A stretch of DNA of 64,000 bases from Roseateles_B sp041906185 (GCA_041906185.1 JAYRJQ010000003.1:62001-126000); one strand, 5' to 3'. Numbered from the stretch's first letter, positions 17,799 to 27,978 are shown. Made by a program: numbers and translations. The notes: generated by a model not told the origin, from the letters alone.

Positions 17799-17834
17799 GA
17801 AAAAGGCCCCGACACCCGGGGGTGGCAGGGCCTT
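17799..17834 (-). terminator. Intrinsic terminator between eno and ftsB
   Basis: On the minus strand a seven-base-pair stem (17834-17828 with 17809-17803), extended inside by a CCC/GGG pair, is followed by five T. It would end most eno transcripts and lower readthrough into ftsB and pnuC. Confidence 0.75.
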
Positions 17835-17869
17835 GCGGGCCGGACCGTGAGGGCCCGGTCTGCGCGATC

Positions 17870-19156
17870 TCAGCGCAGGTTGTAGAAGGCCGAGCGGCCG
17901 GGGTAGACGGCGACGTCGCCCAGGTCTTCCTCGATGCGCAGCAGCTGGTTGTACTTGGCCATGCGGTCCGAGCGCGACAGCGAGCCCGTCTTGATCTGGC
18001 CGGCGTTCAGGCCCACGGCGATGTCCGAGATGGTGGAGTCTTCCGTCTCGCCCGAGCGGTGCGAGATCACGGCGGTGTAGCCGGCGCGCTTGGCCATCTC
18101 GATGGCGGCGAAGGTCTCGGTCAGCGTGCCGATCTGGTTGATCTTGATGAGGATCGAATTGGCGATGCCCTTGTCGATGCCTTCCTTCAGGATCTTGGTG
18201 TTGGTCACGAAGAGGTCGTCACCCACCAGCTGCACCTTGGCGCCCAGGCGCTCGGTGATGTGCTTCCAGCCGTCCCAGTCGCCTTCGGCCATGCCGTCCT
18301 CGATGGAGATGATGGGGTACTTGTCGACCCAGGTGGCCAGCATATCGGTCCACTGCTCGGCCGTCAGCTGGATGCCGCCTTCGCCTTCGAGGACGTACTT
18401 GCCGTCCTTGTAGAACTCGCTCGCGGCGCAGTCCAGGCCCAGGGCGATCTGCTCGCCGGCGGTGTAGCCGGCCTTGTCGATGGCTTCCAGGATCAGCTGG
18501 ATCGCGGCCTCGTGGCTCTCGACGCTGGGGGCGAAGCCACCCTCGTCACCCACGGCGGTGCTGATGCCCTTGTCGTGCAGGATCTTCTTGAGCGCGTGGA
18601 ACACCTCGGCGCCCCAGCGCAGGGCCTCGCGGAAGCTCGGGGCGCCCACGGGGATGATCATCAGCTCTTGCAGGTCCAGCGAGTTGTTCGCGTGGGCGCC
18701 GCCGTTGATGACGTTCATCATCGGGACGGGCAGCTGGTTGCCCCCCATGCCGCCGAAGTAGCGGTACAGGGGCAGGCCGGATTCCTCGGCGGCGGCGCGG
18801 GCCACGGCCATCGAGACGGCCAGCATGGCATTGGCGCCCAGGCGGCTCTTGTTCTCGGTGCCGTCCAGGTCGATCAGGGTCTTGTCCAGGAAGGCCTGTT
18901 CGGAGGCGTCCAGGCCCAGCACGGCTTCGCTGATCTCGGTGTTGATGTGCTCGACGGCCTTCAGCACACCCTTGCCCAGGTAGCGGCTCTTGTCGCCGTC
19001 ACGCAGTTCGATGGCTTCGCGCGAGCCGGTGGAGGCACCGCTCGGCACAGCCGCACGGCCCATCACGCCCGATTCCAGCAGCACGTCGCATTCCACGGTG
19101 GGGTTGCCGCGGCTGTCGAGGATCTCGCGTCCGACGATGTCAACAATGGCGCTCAT
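17870..19156 (-). CDS. eno: Enolase
   Basis: Phosphopyruvate hydratase of 428 residues that interconverts 2-phosphoglycerate and phosphoenolpyruvate in glycolysis. The N-terminal REILDSRGNPTVE and GASTGSREAIELRD loops, the metal-binding SIEDGMAEGDWDGW segment, and the C-terminal ISHRSGETEDSTI are all conserved. The start has a GGAGA site. A 15-bp near-palindrome, GGTAACTTAGTTACG, lies 24 bp upstream and closely resembles one in front of edd, which suggests shared control of central carbon genes. Confidence 0.98.
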   Translation of the reverse strand: MSAIVDIVGREILDSRGNPTVECDVLLESGVMGRAAVPSGASTGSREAIELRDGDKSRYLGKGVLKAVEHINTEISEAVLGLDASEQAFLDKTLIDLDGTENKSRLGANAMLAVSMAVARAAAEESGLPLYRYFGGMGGNQLPVPMMNVINGGAHANNSLDLQELMIIPVGAPSFREALRWGAEVFHALKKILHDKGISTAVGDEGGFAPSVESHEAAIQLILEAIDKAGYTAGEQIALGLDCAASEFYKDGKYVLEGEGGIQLTAEQWTDMLATWVDKYPIISIEDGMAEGDWDGWKHITERLGAKVQLVGDDLFVTNTKILKEGIDKGIANSILIKINQIGTLTETFAAIEMAKRAGYTAVISHRSGETEDSTISDIAVGLNAGQIKTGSLSRSDRMAKYNQLLRIEEDLGDVAVYPGRSAFYNLR

Positions 19157-19175
19157 TGAGAAAGTCTCCGGTAGG

Positions 19176-19195
19176 AAGTTGGTAACTTAGTTACG
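19176..19195 (-). promoter_or_regulatory. HexR-like operator upstream of eno
   Basis: Read toward eno the 20-base element is CGTAACTAAGTTACCAACTT. Its core GTAAC-TTA-GTTAC is a perfect inverted repeat and resembles the HexR box as I recall it (TGTAATTAAATTACA). It shares 15 of 20 positions, including an 11-base identical block, with the element before edd at 27920-27939. It ends 19 bp before the eno start codon. Confidence 0.55.
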
Positions 19196-19266
19196 TTCGG
19201 CGCGCATGGTGCCAGCAAATGGTTACGCGCGCTGAACAATCGGGAAGCACGGGGCAAGCGTGAGGC

Positions 19267-19557
19267 TCACACCCCGTCCACGATCAGCATGCGCATGACG
19301 CCGGCGTTCTCGCGCAGCGTCCGGGCATGCCGGTAGGTCTCGGAATCGTAGAAGGCGCGGGCGGTGGCGTGGTCGGCGAACTTCAGCAGCACCAGGCGGG
19401 TGGGCTGCCAGTCGCCTTCCAGCACCTCGATGGCGCCGCCGCGCACGAGGATCTCGGCGCCATGCTCCTGCATGGCACGGGTGCTCCATTCCCGGTACTG
19501 GGCCATCTGCACGGCATCGGTCACGGTGACGTCGGCAATCACGAAGGCGGCGGGCAT
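19267..19557 (-). CDS. DUF1330 domain-containing protein
   Basis: Small ferredoxin-like (dimeric alpha/beta barrel) protein of 96 residues. It contains the family pattern: FVIADVTVTDAVQMAQY at the start, a central GAEILVRGG strand-turn, LEGDWQPTRLVLLKF, and AFYDSETY near the end. Function is unknown; members sit beside metabolic genes in many proteobacteria. The second of two close ATGs (19557) is chosen because AAGGA lies six bases before it. It lies between kdsA and eno, an order common in Burkholderiales. Confidence 0.88.
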   Translation of the reverse strand: MPAAFVIADVTVTDAVQMAQYREWSTRAMQEHGAEILVRGGAIEVLEGDWQPTRLVLLKFADHATARAFYDSETYRHARTLRENAGVMRMLIVDGV

Positions 19558-19615
19558 GGGCATCCTTGATAAAGAAGCGGCGCGGCCTGTGAGGGACGCG
19601 CCGGGATCGAGGGGG

Positions 19616-20473
19616 TCAGGCGGAGAAGTCGTTCTCCAGCAGCGGCTGGCTCTTGACCACGCGGTCCAGCGCCACGAGCTGCTCGAGCAGCGCCCGCATG
19701 CGGTTCAGGGGGACGGCGTTGGGGCCATCGGAGAAGGCCTCGGCCGGGCGCGGATGGGTCTCCATGAAGAGACCCGCCACGCCGACGCCCACGCCGGCGC
19801 GGGCCAGCACCGGCACCATCTCGCGGGCACCGCCGCTGGTGGCACCCTGGCCGCCGGGCTTCTGCACCGAGTGCGTGACGTCGAACACCACCGGCGCGCC
19901 GGAATTGCGCATCTCGGCGAGGCTTGTCATGTCGGCCACGAGGTTGTTGTAGCCGAAGCTGACACCGCGCTCGCAGGCCAGGAAGCGGTCTTCCGACAGA
20001 CCAGCCTCGCGAGCGGCCTCGCGCGCCTTGTCGATGACGTTCTTCATGTCCCAGGGCGCGAGGAACTGCCCCTTCTTGATGTTCACCGGCTTGCCCGACT
20101 TGGCCACCGCACGGATGAAGTCCGTCTGGCGGCACAGGAAGGCCGGCGTCTGCAGGACGTCCACCACGGCGGCCACGGGGGCCACCTGGGTTTCGTCATG
20201 CACATCGGTCAGGATGGGCAGGCCCAGCTGGCGGCGCACCTCGTCCAGGATCTTCAGGCCGGCGTCCATGCCGACGCCGCGCTTGCTGGTGCCGGAGGAA
20301 CGGTTGGCCTTGTCGAAGGAGCCCTTGTAGATCAGGGGAATGCCCAGCGCCGAGCAGGCCTCCTTCAGCTGGCCGGCCACCTCGATGGAGAGCTCCTGGC
20401 TCTCGATCGAGCAGGTGCCGGCAATCAGGAAGAAAGGCTTGTCGAGGCCGACATCAAAGCCACAGAGCTTCAT
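19616..20473 (-). CDS. kdsA: 3-deoxy-8-phosphooctulonate synthase (KDO-8-P synthase)
   Basis: Enzyme of 285 residues that condenses phosphoenolpyruvate with arabinose 5-phosphate to make KDO-8-phosphate for lipopolysaccharide. The FFLIAGTCSIES start, SFDKANRSS loop, LTDVHDETQ and the FDVTHSVQKPGG segment carry the substrate-binding residues. The cysteine and histidine pattern is not enough by eye to decide metal dependence. It starts 13 bp after pyrG stops, so the two are probably cotranscribed, and it precedes DUF1330 and eno. Confidence 0.97.
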   Translation of the reverse strand: MKLCGFDVGLDKPFFLIAGTCSIESQELSIEVAGQLKEACSALGIPLIYKGSFDKANRSSGTSKRGVGMDAGLKILDEVRRQLGLPILTDVHDETQVAPVAAVVDVLQTPAFLCRQTDFIRAVAKSGKPVNIKKGQFLAPWDMKNVIDKAREAAREAGLSEDRFLACERGVSFGYNNLVADMTSLAEMRNSGAPVVFDVTHSVQKPGGQGATSGGAREMVPVLARAGVGVGVAGLFMETHPRPAEAFSDGPNAVPLNRMRALLEQLVALDRVVKSQPLLENDFSA

Positions 20474-20486
20474 GGGCAGGATTCCT

Positions 20487-22130
<1,644 letters not shown>

Positions 22131-22175
22131 GTCTTGCAGCGTCCGATGCAAGAACGCTGTGGTGGTAAAGCGCGA

Positions 22176-23063
22176 TTATAGCGAGGTCGCGCCAGGGGCA
22201 GCGGCCTCGGCCTCCAGCCGGTCCAGCAATTGCAGGACAAGGGCGGCGGTATCGTCGGGTCGCTCGAAGGGATAGAGGTGCCCACCCTCCATCCAGTGGA
22301 AGTTGTGGCCGGCCAGGCGCTTGCTGGCTTCCGCCCCGGCCTGCCGCAGCTCCTCCGATTGCGTGCCGGCCACGAAAGCCAGCGGGCATCGGGGCGGGTG
22401 GCGCCGCACGATGCGGTCGAAGGTGTGCGGCAGCGTGTTGTAGATGCGGGTCTCGACCTCGCGGCGGAAGCCCAGCTCGACGGCGGGGCCGTCGGGCCCC
22501 TCGACCTCGTCAAAGCCGCTCGCCACGTAGTCGCGCAGCACCCGGTCGTCCCAGCGGGCGAACTTGTGCTTGCTGGCGAAATGCTCGTAGACGGCCTCCC
22601 GCGTGGGCCAGCGGTGGCGGCGCTGGCTGGAGATCTTGCCGGGGGACACCCGCTCGATCAGACCCGTGAGCTTGGCCACGTGGATGCTGTGCGCCTTCCA
22701 GCCCGACACCACGGGGGAGTCCAGCATCAAGAGACCGCGGACCAGATCCGGCCGCCGGCACGCCGCCAGCAGGCTCACGCCGCCGCCGAGGGAATGCCCG
22801 GCCAGCATGACCGGGCCCGGTGTTGCCATGCGCGGCCGCACCTGGCGCTCGATGAAATGGATCAGCTGGTCCCGCAGATGGGGCCAGTTGCTGGTGACGG
22901 GGTAGGCGGGGTCGTGGCCCAGGCGCGGGATGGCATGTACCGTCCAGCCGGCACGCTCCCAGGTCTCGAACAGCACCCGGTAGCAGCCGGACGGGAAGCC
23001 GTTGGCATGCGAGAAGACGAGGTGGCGTTCGGCGGAGGCGGAGCCGGGCTGGGTAGCGGGCAT
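22176..23063 (-). CDS. Alpha/beta hydrolase
   Basis: Hydrolase of 295 residues with the alpha/beta fold. The oxyanion segment FSHANGFPSGCY lies at 17-28, the nucleophile elbow is AGHSLGGG with S91, and a histidine near 277 in MEGGHLYPF completes the triad. A long cap region lies between about 120 and 220. The substrate is not predictable. There is no signal peptide, so it is cytosolic. It is 45 bp upstream of pyrG on the same strand and follows mutS. Confidence 0.85.
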   Translation of the reverse strand: MPATQPGSASAERHLVFSHANGFPSGCYRVLFETWERAGWTVHAIPRLGHDPAYPVTSNWPHLRDQLIHFIERQVRPRMATPGPVMLAGHSLGGGVSLLAACRRPDLVRGLLMLDSPVVSGWKAHSIHVAKLTGLIERVSPGKISSQRRHRWPTREAVYEHFASKHKFARWDDRVLRDYVASGFDEVEGPDGPAVELGFRREVETRIYNTLPHTFDRIVRRHPPRCPLAFVAGTQSEELRQAGAEASKRLAGHNFHWMEGGHLYPFERPDDTAALVLQLLDRLEAEAAAPGATSL

Positions 23064-23146
23064 GGGGCGGAGTCTCGGGTCGGACGCGAATGGAAGCGGT
23101 TGGAAGCGACTGGGCTCGGAAGGGCGGACGTTGGCAGAAGCGCCGC

Positions 23147-25786
23147 TCAGGCGCGGGCCATCTGCTTGAGCTTGTACAGCTGCTCCAGCGCCTCCCGCGG
23201 GCTCAGGGCGTCGGGGTCCAGATCATGCAGGGCCTCCAGCAGCGGATGGGTCGCCTCCGCGACAGCCGCGGGCGGCTCCGGGGGCGCGGCGAAGAGGTCG
23301 ATCTGCGTTTCGGCCTCGCCGGCCTTGGCTTCCAGGGCCTCCAGCGTGGCGCGCGCCTGCCGCACGAGGCTGCCGGGCATGCCGGCCAGACGCGCGACCT
23401 GCACGCCGTAGCTGCGGCTCGCCGGCCCGGGCTGGATCTCGTGCAGGAAGACGATGTCGTCCCCGCTTTCCGCCGCCGAGACGTGCATGTTCACGGCCTG
23501 GGTGTGCCGCACCGGGAACTCGGTCAGCTCGAAGTAGTGGGTGGCGAACAGCGTGAACGCACGGCACTTGTCGTGCAGGTGGCTGGCGATCGCGCCGGCC
23601 AGCGCCAGGCCGTCGAAGGTGGAGGTGCCCCGCCCGATCTCGTCCATCAGCACGAGAGACTGCTCGGTGGCGCCGTGCAGGATGGCGGCGGCCTCGGTCA
23701 TCTCCAGCATGAAGGTGGACTGGGCATTGGCGAGGTCGTCCGCCGCGCCGATGCGGGTGTGGATGGCGTCCATCGGCCCGAGGCGGCAGCTGCGCGCCGG
23801 CACATAGGCGCCCATGGCGGCCAGCAGGCAGATCAGCGCCACCTGGCGCATGAAGGTGCTCTTGCCGCCCATGTTCGGGCCGGTGATGACCTGCATGCGC
23901 GTGCGGGCGTCGAGGCGGCAGTCATTGGCCATGAACTCGCCGGCGCCCGTCTCGCGCAGGCGCATCTCGACGACGGGGTGGCGGCCGCCCTGGATGTCGA
24001 TGCAGGGCTGCGGCACGAACTCGGGCCGGGCCCAACCCAGCGTGGCGGCGCGCTCGGCCAGCGCGGCCAGGGCGTCCAGGCTCGCGAGGGCGCGGCCGAG
24101 GCGGGTGAGGGCGGGCAGCTCGTTGATCAGCTCGTCGATCACCAGCTCGTACAGCGCCTTCTCGCGCGACAGCGCCCGCTCCTGGGCCGACAGCGCCTTG
24201 TCCTCGAAGCTCTTGAGCTCCGGCGTGATGAAGCGCTCGGCGTTCTTGAGGGTCTGGCGGCGCTGGTAGTCCAGGGGGACCTTGTCCAGCTGGCCCGTGG
24301 TGACCTCGATGTAGAAACCGTGCACCTTGTTGTACTGCACCCGCAGATTGCCGATGCCGGTGCGGGCACGCTCGCGCGCCTCGAGGTCCAGGAGGTAGGC
24401 GTCGCAGTTCTGGCTGATGCCCCGCAGCTCGTCCAGCTCGGCATCGAAGCCGGTCGCGATGACGCCGCCGTCCCGCACCAGCACGGCCGGCTCCTCGGCG
24501 ATGGCGCGGCTCAGCAGCTCGGCCAGATGCGGCGAGGCCAGCAGGCCGTCACCCAGGGACTGCAGCAATGCGCTGCCCGAGGGGGGCACCTGGGACTGCA
24601 GCGCGGGCAGCGTCAGCAGCGTGGCACGCAGGCCCGCGAGCTCGCGCGGGCGCACCTGGCGCAGGGCGACGCGGGCGGCGATCCGCTCGACGTCCGAGAC
24701 CTGGCGCAGCGCGTCGCGCAGGCCCTCGAAGCCGCTGGAGAGGAACGTCGCGATGGCGTCATGACGCGCCACGGCCTCGTTGCGCTCGCGCTTCGGGTGC
24801 AGCAGCCACTGGCGCAGTGCCCGGCTGCCCATGCCCGTGCGGCAGCTGTCCAGCAGCGAGAGCAGGGTGGGGCTGGTCTCGCCGCGCAGCGTCTGCGTCA
24901 GCTCCAGGTTGCGCTGAGTGGCGGGAGGGAGGTCCAGCAGCTCGGAGGCGCGCTGCACCTGCAGGCTCTTCACGTGAGCCAGGGCCCGGCCCTGGGTGTG
25001 CTCGGCATAGCTGAGCAGCGCCGCGGCGGCGGCCTGGGCGGCACCCAGCTCCTGCGCATTCAGGCCCTGCAGACTGGCCACGCCCAGCTGCTCGCAGAGC
25101 TTGCGCAGGCCCAGCGCGGTGTCGAACTGCCAGCTGGGGCGGTTGGTGATGGGCAGGCGCGCGGCCAGCACGCCGGCGGGCTGGCGTTCGCGGTCCACCA
25201 GCACCTCGGCCGGGGAGAGCCGGGCGAGCCACGAGGGCAGCTCCTCGACACTGCACTCGGCCAGGCCCAGCTGGCCCTGGGTGAGAGACAGCCAGGCCAG
25301 GCCCAGCGTGGGCTTGGCGCGGGCGCCGGTGCTGGCCACGGCGAGCAGGATGCTGTCCTGCTTGTCGGCCAGCAGCTCGGTGTCCGTGACGGTACCGGGC
25401 GTGACCACGCGCACGACCTTGCGCTCCACCGGCCCCTTGGTGGCGCCGACTTCACCCACCTGCTCGGCGATGGCCACCGCCTCGCCCAGCTTGATCAGCT
25501 TGGACAGGTAGGACTCCAGCGCATTCACCGGCACGCCGGCCATCACGACGGGCTCGCCGGCGCTCTGGCCGCGCACCGTCAGAGTGATGTCCAGCAGCGC
25601 ATTGGCCTTGCGCGCGTCGTCGTAGAAGACCTCGTAGAAATCCCCCATGCGGTAGAAGACCAGGGTGTCCGGGAACTCGGCCTTGATGCGCAGGTACTGC
25701 GCCATCATGGGTGTGTGGGCGGAGAAGTCCTGGGCTGCTGGGGCGGCCTGGCCTGCGTAGGCGGCGCTGCTGGGGGCTTGGGCCAT
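23147..25786 (-). CDS. mutS: DNA mismatch repair protein MutS
   Basis: Mismatch sensor of 879 residues. The mismatch-wedging motif GDFYEVFYDDA gives F50 and E52, the equivalents of E. coli F36 and E38. Walker A (GPNMGGKST) is at about 635-643 and the DEIGRGTSTFDGLALA Walker B/signature region follows, with the FATHYFELTE switch. The start at 25786 (MAQAPSS) is chosen; the ORF extends 59 codons further without family similarity. A LexA box lies 183 bp upstream but is positioned for the divergent small gene. Confidence 0.97.
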   Translation of the reverse strand: MAQAPSSAAYAGQAAPAAQDFSAHTPMMAQYLRIKAEFPDTLVFYRMGDFYEVFYDDARKANALLDITLTVRGQSAGEPVVMAGVPVNALESYLSKLIKLGEAVAIAEQVGEVGATKGPVERKVVRVVTPGTVTDTELLADKQDSILLAVASTGARAKPTLGLAWLSLTQGQLGLAECSVEELPSWLARLSPAEVLVDRERQPAGVLAARLPITNRPSWQFDTALGLRKLCEQLGVASLQGLNAQELGAAQAAAAALLSYAEHTQGRALAHVKSLQVQRASELLDLPPATQRNLELTQTLRGETSPTLLSLLDSCRTGMGSRALRQWLLHPKRERNEAVARHDAIATFLSSGFEGLRDALRQVSDVERIAARVALRQVRPRELAGLRATLLTLPALQSQVPPSGSALLQSLGDGLLASPHLAELLSRAIAEEPAVLVRDGGVIATGFDAELDELRGISQNCDAYLLDLEARERARTGIGNLRVQYNKVHGFYIEVTTGQLDKVPLDYQRRQTLKNAERFITPELKSFEDKALSAQERALSREKALYELVIDELINELPALTRLGRALASLDALAALAERAATLGWARPEFVPQPCIDIQGGRHPVVEMRLRETGAGEFMANDCRLDARTRMQVITGPNMGGKSTFMRQVALICLLAAMGAYVPARSCRLGPMDAIHTRIGAADDLANAQSTFMLEMTEAAAILHGATEQSLVLMDEIGRGTSTFDGLALAGAIASHLHDKCRAFTLFATHYFELTEFPVRHTQAVNMHVSAAESGDDIVFLHEIQPGPASRSYGVQVARLAGMPGSLVRQARATLEALEAKAGEAETQIDLFAAPPEPPAAVAEATHPLLEALHDLDPDALSPREALEQLYKLKQMARA

Positions 25787-25963
25787 GTCGGCGTCGAAAG
25801 GTCGGTAGGTGGGATGGAGAAGGCGAGTCCGGCAGGCCTCACGGGGGACGCATCTTAGCGGCTGCCCGCGTGGATCTGCCGGCGGACTTGCCAGCGCAGG
25901 GCCCATCCGCCGGTTTGCGTCCTCAGTCCTGGAGACGAGCAGTGCCCGCCCGAGCAAAACCAC

Positions 25964-25992
25964 TTGAATACTGTATGCGCATACAGTATTCT
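25964..25992 (+). promoter_or_regulatory. SOS promoter with perfect LexA box
   Basis: TACTGTATGCGCATACAGTA at 25969-25988 is a perfect palindrome (24 bp if the flanks are counted) with the CTGT-N8-ACAG pattern of the proteobacterial LexA box. Around it lie TTGAAT (-35, 25964-25969) and TATTCT (-10, 25987-25992) separated by exactly 17 bases, so LexA would cover the whole promoter spacer. Transcription would run rightward into the 51-residue gene with a leader of roughly 70 bases. Confidence 0.85.
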
Positions 25993-26071
25993 TGCGCCAT
26001 CACGAAGTTCCGGCAGGCCCGCCACCCGGCGCCGCCTGCCACCTGGTCAAGCACGAAAGCGGGAGCAGCAG

Positions 26072-26227
26072 ATGGCAGCGGTCAAGCGCATGGGTGTGAA
26101 AGTGGGCATGGGGGTCAGCAGGGTGGTGGGCGGCAGCGTCGGCGTGCGCATGCAGGAGCCGGAATCCTGGATCCTCGGGATCGGTGGCCTGACCGTTCTC
26201 GGACTGGCGCTGGGCGTGCTGGGTTGA
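26072..26227 (+). CDS. Putative SOS-induced small membrane protein
   Basis: Predicted protein of 51 residues that I do not recognise. Residues 1-27 are basic and glycine-rich (Lys and Arg at 5, 6, 10, 18 and 26); residues about 29-51 start with EPESW and continue as one hydrophobic glycine-rich helix to the C-terminus. The ATG has a good GGGAG site with a six-base gap. It lies about 85 bp behind a LexA-covered promoter and is the only gene that promoter can serve in that direction. SOS-controlled small hydrophobic peptides known elsewhere include TisB, DinQ and SidA, but there is no sequence match by eye. The EPESW helix recalls a PEP-CTERM tail without its arginines. Confidence 0.65.
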   Translation: MAAVKRMGVKVGMGVSRVVGGSVGVRMQEPESWILGIGGLTVLGLALGVLG

Positions 26228-26290
26228 GGGGTTGAGGGGTTGCCGTCGGATCTCGCCGCGGCAGCCGGCCGGGCTGTGGTCTGCGAGCGG

Positions 26291-26376
26291 CTGGCGGTTG
26301 CCGGCGGTTGCTGGCGGTTGCAATAGGCGGCTACAGGCAGCTATCGGCGGCTATCGGCGGCGATCGGCGGCTTAGC
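26291..26376. repeat. Tandem 10-bp repeats after pirin gene
   Basis: Three copies of a cnGGCGGTTG unit (26291-26320) are followed by five imperfect copies of a GGCGGCTATC unit (about 26327-26376) that run into the stop codon of the pirin gene. A short GGTTGAGG repeat lies just before (26222-26242) and contains the stop of the 51-residue gene. Confidence 0.75.
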
Positions 26377-27406
26377 GGCGGGCCGGCAAGGGAATGAAGT
26401 CCGCTTCGCCCGCGACCGGGGGGAAGCGCCCCTCGGCCCAGTCGCGAGCGGCTTCGTCGATGCGCTCCTGGCGGCTGGAGACGAAGTTCCACCACAGGTG
26501 CCGGGGCGCATCCAGCCGAGCGCCGCCCAGCACGATGACGTCCGTGGGCTCCGAGGTCAGGGGCGAGGCCACCAGTTCGAAATTCCAGGCGCTGGACGGA
26601 TCCACGACGCCAGTGGGTGACTCGGCCGGTGTTGGGACTGGTGTCGGGAATGGTGCCGGAACCGATGTCGGAGCCAGCGGAGGTGATGCCGTTGGTGTTG
26701 ACGCCGTGCTCGCCGCCCCTGCGGAATGCGCTGGCAGCACAGCCAATCGGCGCGCCGGGAGCGGCTCGTCGTTGAGCAGCAGGTCCTGGTTTGGCGCGTA
26801 GACCGCCAGTTCCTCGGGCAGCTCGGCGGCCCATGCGCTGAGGTCCAGGCGAGCCCCCGGCGCCAGCGTGAGATGGAGGTATAGCGTGGTCGTCGCGGTC
26901 CGCACGGGTGACTGCAAACCGTCGAGCGTGCCGACCAGCAGCTTCACCCGGACGCCATCGCGCTGGATCGTTGGCAGCTCGTCCGCCGCCACATGCTGGA
27001 AAGCGGGGGCGCAGTCTTCCTCGTGCAGCGGCAGTGCACACCACAGTTGCAGTCCATGCAGGGCATAGGGGCGGCCCCGCAGGTGTTCGGGTGCGCGTTC
27101 GCTGTGCACGATGCCTCGGCCGGCAGTCATCCAGTTGATGTCGCCCGGCCGGATCTCCTGGCGCGCGCCGGTGCTGTCGTGGTGCAGCAGGCCGCCCTCG
27201 AAGAGGTAGCTGACGGTGCTCAGCCCGATGTGCGGATGCGGCCGCACATCATGGGCCGGGTCCCCATGGCTGATGGCCGGGCCGAAGTGGTCCATGAAGA
27301 TGAAGGGGCCGACGCTGCGCTGCCCCAGGGCTGGCAGCAGGCGCAGCACCTTGAAGCCACCGCCGAGGTCTTTGTCGTGCCCGCTGATGAGGCGAGTCGG
27401 GTTCAT
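26372..27406 (-). CDS. Pirin family protein (cupin)
   Basis: Bicupin of 344 residues. The N-terminal cupin has the family metal-binding set: HPHIGL and HHDSTG in the pirin order, then IHSERAP. Pirins are iron proteins with quercetinase activity in some bacteria and regulatory roles in others. The start at 27406 follows AAGGA. The odd part is a Pro/Thr/Ser/Ala-rich insert of about 45 residues at roughly 240-285, inside the C-terminal cupin and rich in PTPVPTPA-like steps; usual pirins of about 290-300 residues lack it. The gene is flanked by DNA repeats on its 3' side. Confidence 0.85.
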   Translation of the reverse strand: MNPTRLISGHDKDLGGGFKVLRLLPALGQRSVGPFIFMDHFGPAISHGDPAHDVRPHPHIGLSTVSYLFEGGLLHHDSTGARQEIRPGDINWMTAGRGIVHSERAPEHLRGRPYALHGLQLWCALPLHEEDCAPAFQHVAADELPTIQRDGVRVKLLVGTLDGLQSPVRTATTTLYLHLTLAPGARLDLSAWAAELPEELAVYAPNQDLLLNDEPLPARRLAVLPAHSAGAASTASTPTASPPLAPTSVPAPFPTPVPTPAESPTGVVDPSSAWNFELVASPLTSEPTDVIVLGGARLDAPRHLWWNFVSSRQERIDEAARDWAEGRFPPVAGEADFIPLPARR

Positions 27407-27694
27407 GTGGTCCTTGTCCTGAGGTTCTTGCGGTCGGAATGCTTGCGGGTGAAGCGGAGTGCCCCTGGGACTGCCACCGCCGGAACGGAGGTCGCCTGTG
27501 GAGGGCGCGGCGGAGTCCGCAGGCTCGTCCGCCGGACAGGCGTAGCTTAGTGGCTGAAAGTCGGCCTGGCGTCGATCCCAGCAGAGAGCCGTCGTCCATG
27601 GCCCTGCGGGTCCTTGGCAGTCAGCCGTTCCCGACCGCACGTGGCGGTGGCCGCGCCGTGGGGCAGGCTGTGGTTCATGCTGTGATGCTCCGTT

Positions 27695-27746
27695 GCGATG
27701 CTCAATGGCGATGCTCAATGGCGATGGTCACTGGCGATGGTCACTG
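27695..27746. repeat. Four 13-bp tandem repeats
   Basis: Two copies of GCGATGCTCAATG followed without gap by two copies of GCGATGGTCACTG. The paired change (C to G and A to C) shows two rounds of duplication. It lies between pirin and edd, about 230 bp before edd. Confidence 0.9.
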
Positions 27747-27919
27747 GCGGTGCACGAGTCTGATGCTGTGTTGTTGTGCCCTTGCGCCACAGCGGGATTC
27801 TGTCTTGCCCGCTCTTCCGCTGTCACGATGCCCGCTGCGGGGCTGCGCCCGTGCGGAGCGGGTCGATGCCCGAGATCCCTGCCTGTACTCGGCTTGTAAC
27901 CCACGGCAGGCTCAGTTCT

Positions 27920-27939
27920 TGTAATATGGTTACCAACTT
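27920..27939 (+). promoter_or_regulatory. HexR-like operator upstream of edd
   Basis: TGTAATATGGTTACCAACTT. The first 15 bases resemble the HexR box as I recall it (TGTAATTAAATTACA), and the last 11 bases are identical to the element before eno. It ends 39 bp before the edd start. HexR senses KDPG, the product of Edd, so control of this operon would fit. Confidence 0.6.
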
Positions 27940-27978
27940 AATAAGGGTTGAGTTACATCCACCCGGTAGACGAGACGC

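Larger units (their letters stand above)
27407..27978. other. Divergent intergenic region, pirin and edd
   Basis: No gene seen in 572 bp. It holds a 13-bp tandem repeat at 27695-27746, the HexR-like element at 27920-27939 and probable promoters for pirin (left) and edd (right). Additional GTAAC or GTTAC half-sites lie at about 27896 and 27951. Confidence 0.6.

Noticed and set aside
23090..25858. Plus-strand open frame of 922 codons
   Set aside because: It is a shadow antisense to mutS. It has no family motifs and arises from the high GC content, which removes stop codons.
26072..26227. Reading the SOS peptide tail as a PEP-CTERM signal
   Set aside because: EPESW plus a hydrophobic helix resembles the motif, but the C-terminal arginine cluster needed for exosortase is missing and there is no N-terminal signal peptide.
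27695..27746. CRISPR array
   Set aside because: Units are 13 bp and directly joined with no spacers, so this is a simple tandem repeat.
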